DNA of 9,445 bases from Dysgonamonadaceae bacterium (GTDB lineage: Bacteria; Bacteroidota; Bacteroidia; Bacteroidales; Azobacteroidaceae): assembly GCA_031258895.1 (NCBI GenBank), contig JAIRMF010000112.1, forward strand, positions 1 to 9,445, given 5' to 3'. Under the pieces are notes generated by a model. The model was not told the DNA's origin, did not search any database, and saw nothing but the letters and a program-made list of their open reading frames with translations. A program made the translations under genes and the position numbers. Below are positions 6,645 to 9,445 of this stretch, piece after piece (position 1 is the stretch's first letter; every line of letters starts with the position of its first letter).

Positions 6645-7761
6645 GCTTTACAACGGGGAGTGTCGGATGAACTCGCGCGGGTGTTGCCGCCGGCAGGCGA
6701 ACAAACTGAACTGCTACAACTACTTTTGCGACATACCCGAATCGGAATTTGAGACCGACCTTGTAGAGGTTCAGTTTAAGAACACACGCAAAGGCTACTA
6801 TCTCAACAGCAACAAGCTCTCGATCGAGAAGGGGGATGTTGTGACTGTGGAGGCAAATCCGGGGCACGATGTTGGGACTGTCACCATGACGGGTAAACTT
6901 GTGCTGCTCCAGATGCGGAGGGCGCACGTCAAGCCTGATGCGGGCACGCTCCGGATATACAGGAAATCGCGACAGACCGACATCGAGAAATACGAGGAGG
7001 CGAAAGCGAAGGAGCAGGATACGATGATACGTGCCCGTAAGATAGCGGAGGGGCTTGGGCTTAAGATGAAGATTGGCGACGTAGAATACCAGGGCGACGG
7101 CACAAAGGCCATCTTTTACTATATTGCTGAGGAGCGCGTTGACTTCCGGCAGTTGATTAAAGACATGGCGAGTGCTTTTGGTGTGAAGATAGAGATGAAG
7201 CAAATCGGTGCGAGACAGGAGGCTGCGCGAATAGGGAGCATTGGCCCGTGCGGTCGCGAGATTTGCTGTGCCGGATGGGCGACGACATTCAATTCCGTAT
7301 CCACGTCTGCAGCTCGGATTCAGGACATTTCGACGAATCCTCAAAGGCTTTCGGGACAATGTGCAAAGCTCAAATGCTGTTTCAACTACGAAATGGATGC
7401 GTATATGGAGGCGTCGAAGAATTTCCCTTCGCGCGAGATACCGCTTGAGACACTCGACAAGAGATACTATCATTTCAAGACCGACGTATTTAAGAACACG
7501 ATAACATATTCGACCGACCGTCATGCGGCAGCGAACATGGTAGAGATAACTTCGCAGCGTGCAAGTGAAGTCATTGCGATGAACGCTATCGGGGAGAAGC
7601 CCAGATCACTGATACCGTACGACGAGGCAAAAACGCACGAAAACGAGTACAAAGACATTCTTGACGGGGCGAGCGTAACGCGTTTCGATAAGATGAAGAA
7701 GAAATCTCAGACTTCGAACCGGAGGCACAAAAGCGCCAAACCGGAGAACAGGCGAAAATAA
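6628..7761 (+). CDS. ricT: PSP1 domain protein, RicT (YaaT) homologue
   Basis: The 377-residue protein matches the PSP1 family. In Bacillus subtilis, RicT (YaaT) forms an Fe-S complex with RicA and RicF that affects mRNA processing with RNase Y, sporulation and competence; the Bacteroidetes role is unproven. A cysteine-rich N-terminus (12, 19, 20, 29, 34) precedes the family core DLVEVQFKNTRKGYY (44-58) and GDVVTVEANPGHDVGTVTMT (69-88). The PSP1 C-terminal domain carries IGPCGREICCAGW (205-217) and SGQCAKLKCCFNYE (242-255). These six cysteines (208, 213, 214, 245, 250, 251) are the likely iron-sulphur ligands. The tail after about 350 is basic (KMKKKSQTSNRRHKSAKPEN) and may bind RNA. The start inside the end of holB is preferred over the ATG at 6667 because residues 1-35 look like the N-terminus of relatives. 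In other Bacteroidales this gene commonly follows holB. From here rightward the coding strand becomes rich in G. Confidence 0.88.
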   Translation: MDTEYRLYNGECRMNSRGCCRRQANKLNCYNYFCDIPESEFETDLVEVQFKNTRKGYYLNSNKLSIEKGDVVTVEANPGHDVGTVTMTGKLVLLQMRRAHVKPDAGTLRIYRKSRQTDIEKYEEAKAKEQDTMIRARKIAEGLGLKMKIGDVEYQGDGTKAIFYYIAEERVDFRQLIKDMASAFGVKIEMKQIGARQEAARIGSIGPCGREICCAGWATTFNSVSTSAARIQDISTNPQRLSGQCAKLKCCFNYEMDAYMEASKNFPSREIPLETLDKRYYHFKTDVFKNTITYSTDRHAAANMVEITSQRASEVIAMNAIGEKPRSLIPYDEAKTHENEYKDILDGASVTRFDKMKKKSQTSNRRHKSAKPENRRK

Positions 7762-7811
7762 TCCCAATCCGACATTTTGTCATCCTCTATTGTGCTGCAA
7801 AGGGTTGTGGC

Positions 7812-7844
7812 AAGCTTTTTGTGTGTCCGAGCAAAAAAAAGCTT
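7812..7844 (+). promoter_or_regulatory. Inverted repeat abutting the clpB start codon, possible RNA thermometer
   Basis: AAGCTTTTT (7812-7820) is perfectly complementary to AAAAAGCTT (7836-7844), the nine bases directly before the clpB ATG at 7845; the loop is 15 bases. In RNA the U run would cover the A-rich stretch that serves as ribosome-loading region in Bacteroidetes. Such an A/U-rich, easily melted stem before a heat-shock gene is what a simple RNA thermometer would look like. This holds only if transcription starts upstream of 7812; a weak promoter match (TGTG at 7791, GCTTTTTG at 7814) would start too far right and remove the left arm. Confidence 0.4.
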
Positions 7845-9445
7845 ATGAACTTGAACAATTTTACTATTAAAGCGCAGCAAACCGTCCGGAAGGCAGTAGA
7901 GATAGCGGAACAAAACAATCATCAGGCAGTTGAAGCGGTACACATACTCAAAGCCGTCATACAGGAAGCGGGCGACGTTGTTAACTTTCTATTCGGCAAA
8001 CTTGGCGCCGGCACACAGCAGATTATAACAGCTACCGATAAGGAAATACAATCCCTGCCTAAGGTTTCGGGAGGCGAATCGTATCTTAGCAATCAGGCTT
8101 CTGCGGTGTTAAAGAGGGCCGGCGATGTCAGCCATCGGGAAGGCGACGGGTATACGACGGTCGAATCAATTATTTTGGCTTTACTCCTCGAAAAAAGTAA
8201 CGCATCGACGATATTGAAGGACGCCGGCGTAACTGAAAAGGAGCTTCGGGCGGCAATTATTGAACTTCGCAACGGGAATAAGGCCGACAGTCCGTCTTCG
8301 GAGGATACTTACCGGGCATTATCGAAGTATGCCGTCAATTTGAATGAAAAAGCGAGAAGCGGAAAGCTTGATCCTGTTATCGGGAGGGACGAGGAGATAC
8401 GTCGTGTACTGCAGATTTTGAGTCGAAGGACCAAGAACAACCCGGTGTTGATAGGCCAGCCGGGTGTTGGAAAGACGGCGATAGCTGAAGGTCTTGCTCA
8501 CCGTATTATTCGTGGCGACGTTCCGGAAAATCTTAAGACGAAACAAATTTATTCTCTCGACCTTGGGGCTCTTATTGCCGGCGCCAAGTATAAGGGAGAG
8601 TTTGAGGAGCGTTTGAAATCGGTTATCAACGAAGTAACGGGTTCAAACGGAGAAATCATTCTCTTTATCGACGAGATTCACACCTTGGTTGGAGCCGGAG
8701 GGGGCGAGGGCGCGATGGATGCTGCCAATATCCTGAAACCTGCACTTGCGCGCGGGGAGTTACGTGCGATTGGCGCGACTACGTTGAACGAATACCAGAA
8801 ATATTTTGAGAAGGACAAGGCTCTTGAGCGTAGGTTCCAGCAGGTAACGATCGACGAACCGTCTGAAGCTGATGCAATATCCATTTTGAGAGGTCTGAAG
8901 GAGAAATATGAGAACCACCACAAGATTCGGATACAGGATGATGCGATCATTGCGGCCGTTCATTTGTCATCGAGATATATCAGCGACCGTTATCTGCCGG
9001 ATAAGGCGATCGACTTAATGGACGAGGCTGCCGCCAGACTGCGTCTTCAGGTTGATTCCGTACCGGAAGCGCTTGATGAGACGACGCGCCGGATAACGCA
9101 ACTCGAGATCGAGCGTGAGGCGATCAAACGTGAGAACAATCAGTCGCGTCTGGAAACCTTAAACCGCGAAATCGCCGAACTGAAGGATGAGGAATCGACC
9201 ATGAAAGCGAAATGGCAGTCTGAGAGGGAGATCATCAACAGGATACAACACAACAAGATTGAGATAGAGGATCTCAAGTATCAGGCTGAACGGGCGGAGC
9301 GTGAAGGCAATTATGGACGTGTGGCTGAGATTCGTTACGGTCTGATCAAACAGAAGGAATCCGAGATAGGCACATGGCAGATTGAGCTTAACGGCCTGCA
9401 GAACAATACTCCGATGATAAAGGAGGAGGTTGATTCTGAGGATAT
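7845..9445 (+). CDS. clpB: ATP-dependent chaperone ClpB, 3' end beyond the window
   Basis: ClpB is a hexameric AAA+ disaggregase that pulls proteins out of aggregates together with DnaK. The first 533 codons are present. They include the N-terminal domain (about 1-145, two Clp_N repeats) and the first ATPase module: Walker A GQPGVGKT (204-211, glutamine where glutamate is more usual), pore loop GAKYKGEFEERL (246-257), Walker B ILFIDE (272-277), sensor GATTLNEY (310-317) and arginine fingers ALERRF (326-331). LPDKAIDLMDEAAARLRLQ (384-402) leads into the coiled-coil middle domain (about 405-525, with KAKWQSE and AERAEREGNYGRVAEIRYG), which sets ClpB apart from ClpA and ClpC. The second ATPase domain lies beyond the window. 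The start MNLNNFTIKAQ fits Bacteroidales relatives. The gene follows ricT by 83 bases and may have its own stress-responsive control; no clear promoter was found. Confidence 0.97.
   Translation, partial: MNLNNFTIKAQQTVRKAVEIAEQNNHQAVEAVHILKAVIQEAGDVVNFLFGKLGAGTQQIITATDKEIQSLPKVSGGESYLSNQASAVLKRAGDVSHREGDGYTTVESIILALLLEKSNASTILKDAGVTEKELRAAIIELRNGNKADSPSSEDTYRALSKYAVNLNEKARSGKLDPVIGRDEEIRRVLQILSRRTKNNPVLIGQPGVGKTAIAEGLAHRIIRGDVPENLKTKQIYSLDLGALIAGAKYKGEFEERLKSVINEVTGSNGEIILFIDEIHTLVGAGGGEGAMDAANILKPALARGELRAIGATTLNEYQKYFEKDKALERRFQQVTIDEPSEADAISILRGLKEKYENHHKIRIQDDAIIAAVHLSSRYISDRYLPDKAIDLMDEAAARLRLQVDSVPEALDETTRRITQLEIEREAIKRENNQSRLETLNREIAELKDEESTMKAKWQSEREIINRIQHNKIEIEDLKYQAERAEREGNYGRVAEIRYGLIKQKESEIGTWQIELNGLQNNTPMIKEEVDSED

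Noticed and set aside
6616..7524. Minus-strand open frame of 302 codons
   Set aside because: It is antisense to ricT, which is securely identified by its PSP1 motifs and cysteine clusters.

Overview
The window looks like chromosomal DNA of a member of the Bacteroidetes, most likely Bacteroidales. Three signs point there. The protein set (BspA-type leucine-rich repeat protein, long PurF-like amidotransferase, HolB, PSP1/RicT and ClpB) closely resembles Bacteroidales versions as I remember them. There is one textbook Bacteroidetes promoter, TTTG-N19-TAACTTTG, at 2489-2519. Start codons have A-rich leaders instead of clear Shine-Dalgarno sites. I cannot name a genus from the sequence. All residue positions were counted by hand.

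Left part (1-2455), minus strand and accessory in character: the first 169 codons of a BspA-type LRR gene run off the left edge. Behind its start lies a 388-base non-coding stretch holding three 21-bp tandem repeats, a perfect hairpin and a 65-bp TG microsatellite. Next come a probable intrinsic terminator and a 433-codon gene of unknown function. Upstream of that gene, on the same strand, is a frameshifted remnant of the C-terminal ATPase domain of a sensor histidine kinase.

Right part (2489-9445), plus strand and housekeeping: a PurF-family amidophosphoribosyltransferase with its own promoter; an FkbM-family methyltransferase; holB (clamp-loader delta prime); ricT (PSP1 domain), which overlaps holB by 17 bases; and clpB, cut by the right edge after 533 codons. 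The FkbM, holB and ricT genes lie close enough to form one transcription unit. clpB follows after 83 bases and has an inverted repeat ending directly at its start codon.

The genes do not form one pathway: they cover purine synthesis, a methylation of unknown target, replication, RNA processing or regulation, and protein disaggregation. The most notable non-coding signals are the TG microsatellite, the hairpin abutting clpB (a possible RNA thermometer), the histidine kinase fossil, and a change in G-versus-C strand bias at the holB/ricT junction. I saw no tRNA, rRNA, CRISPR array, insertion sequence or convincing new defence system.
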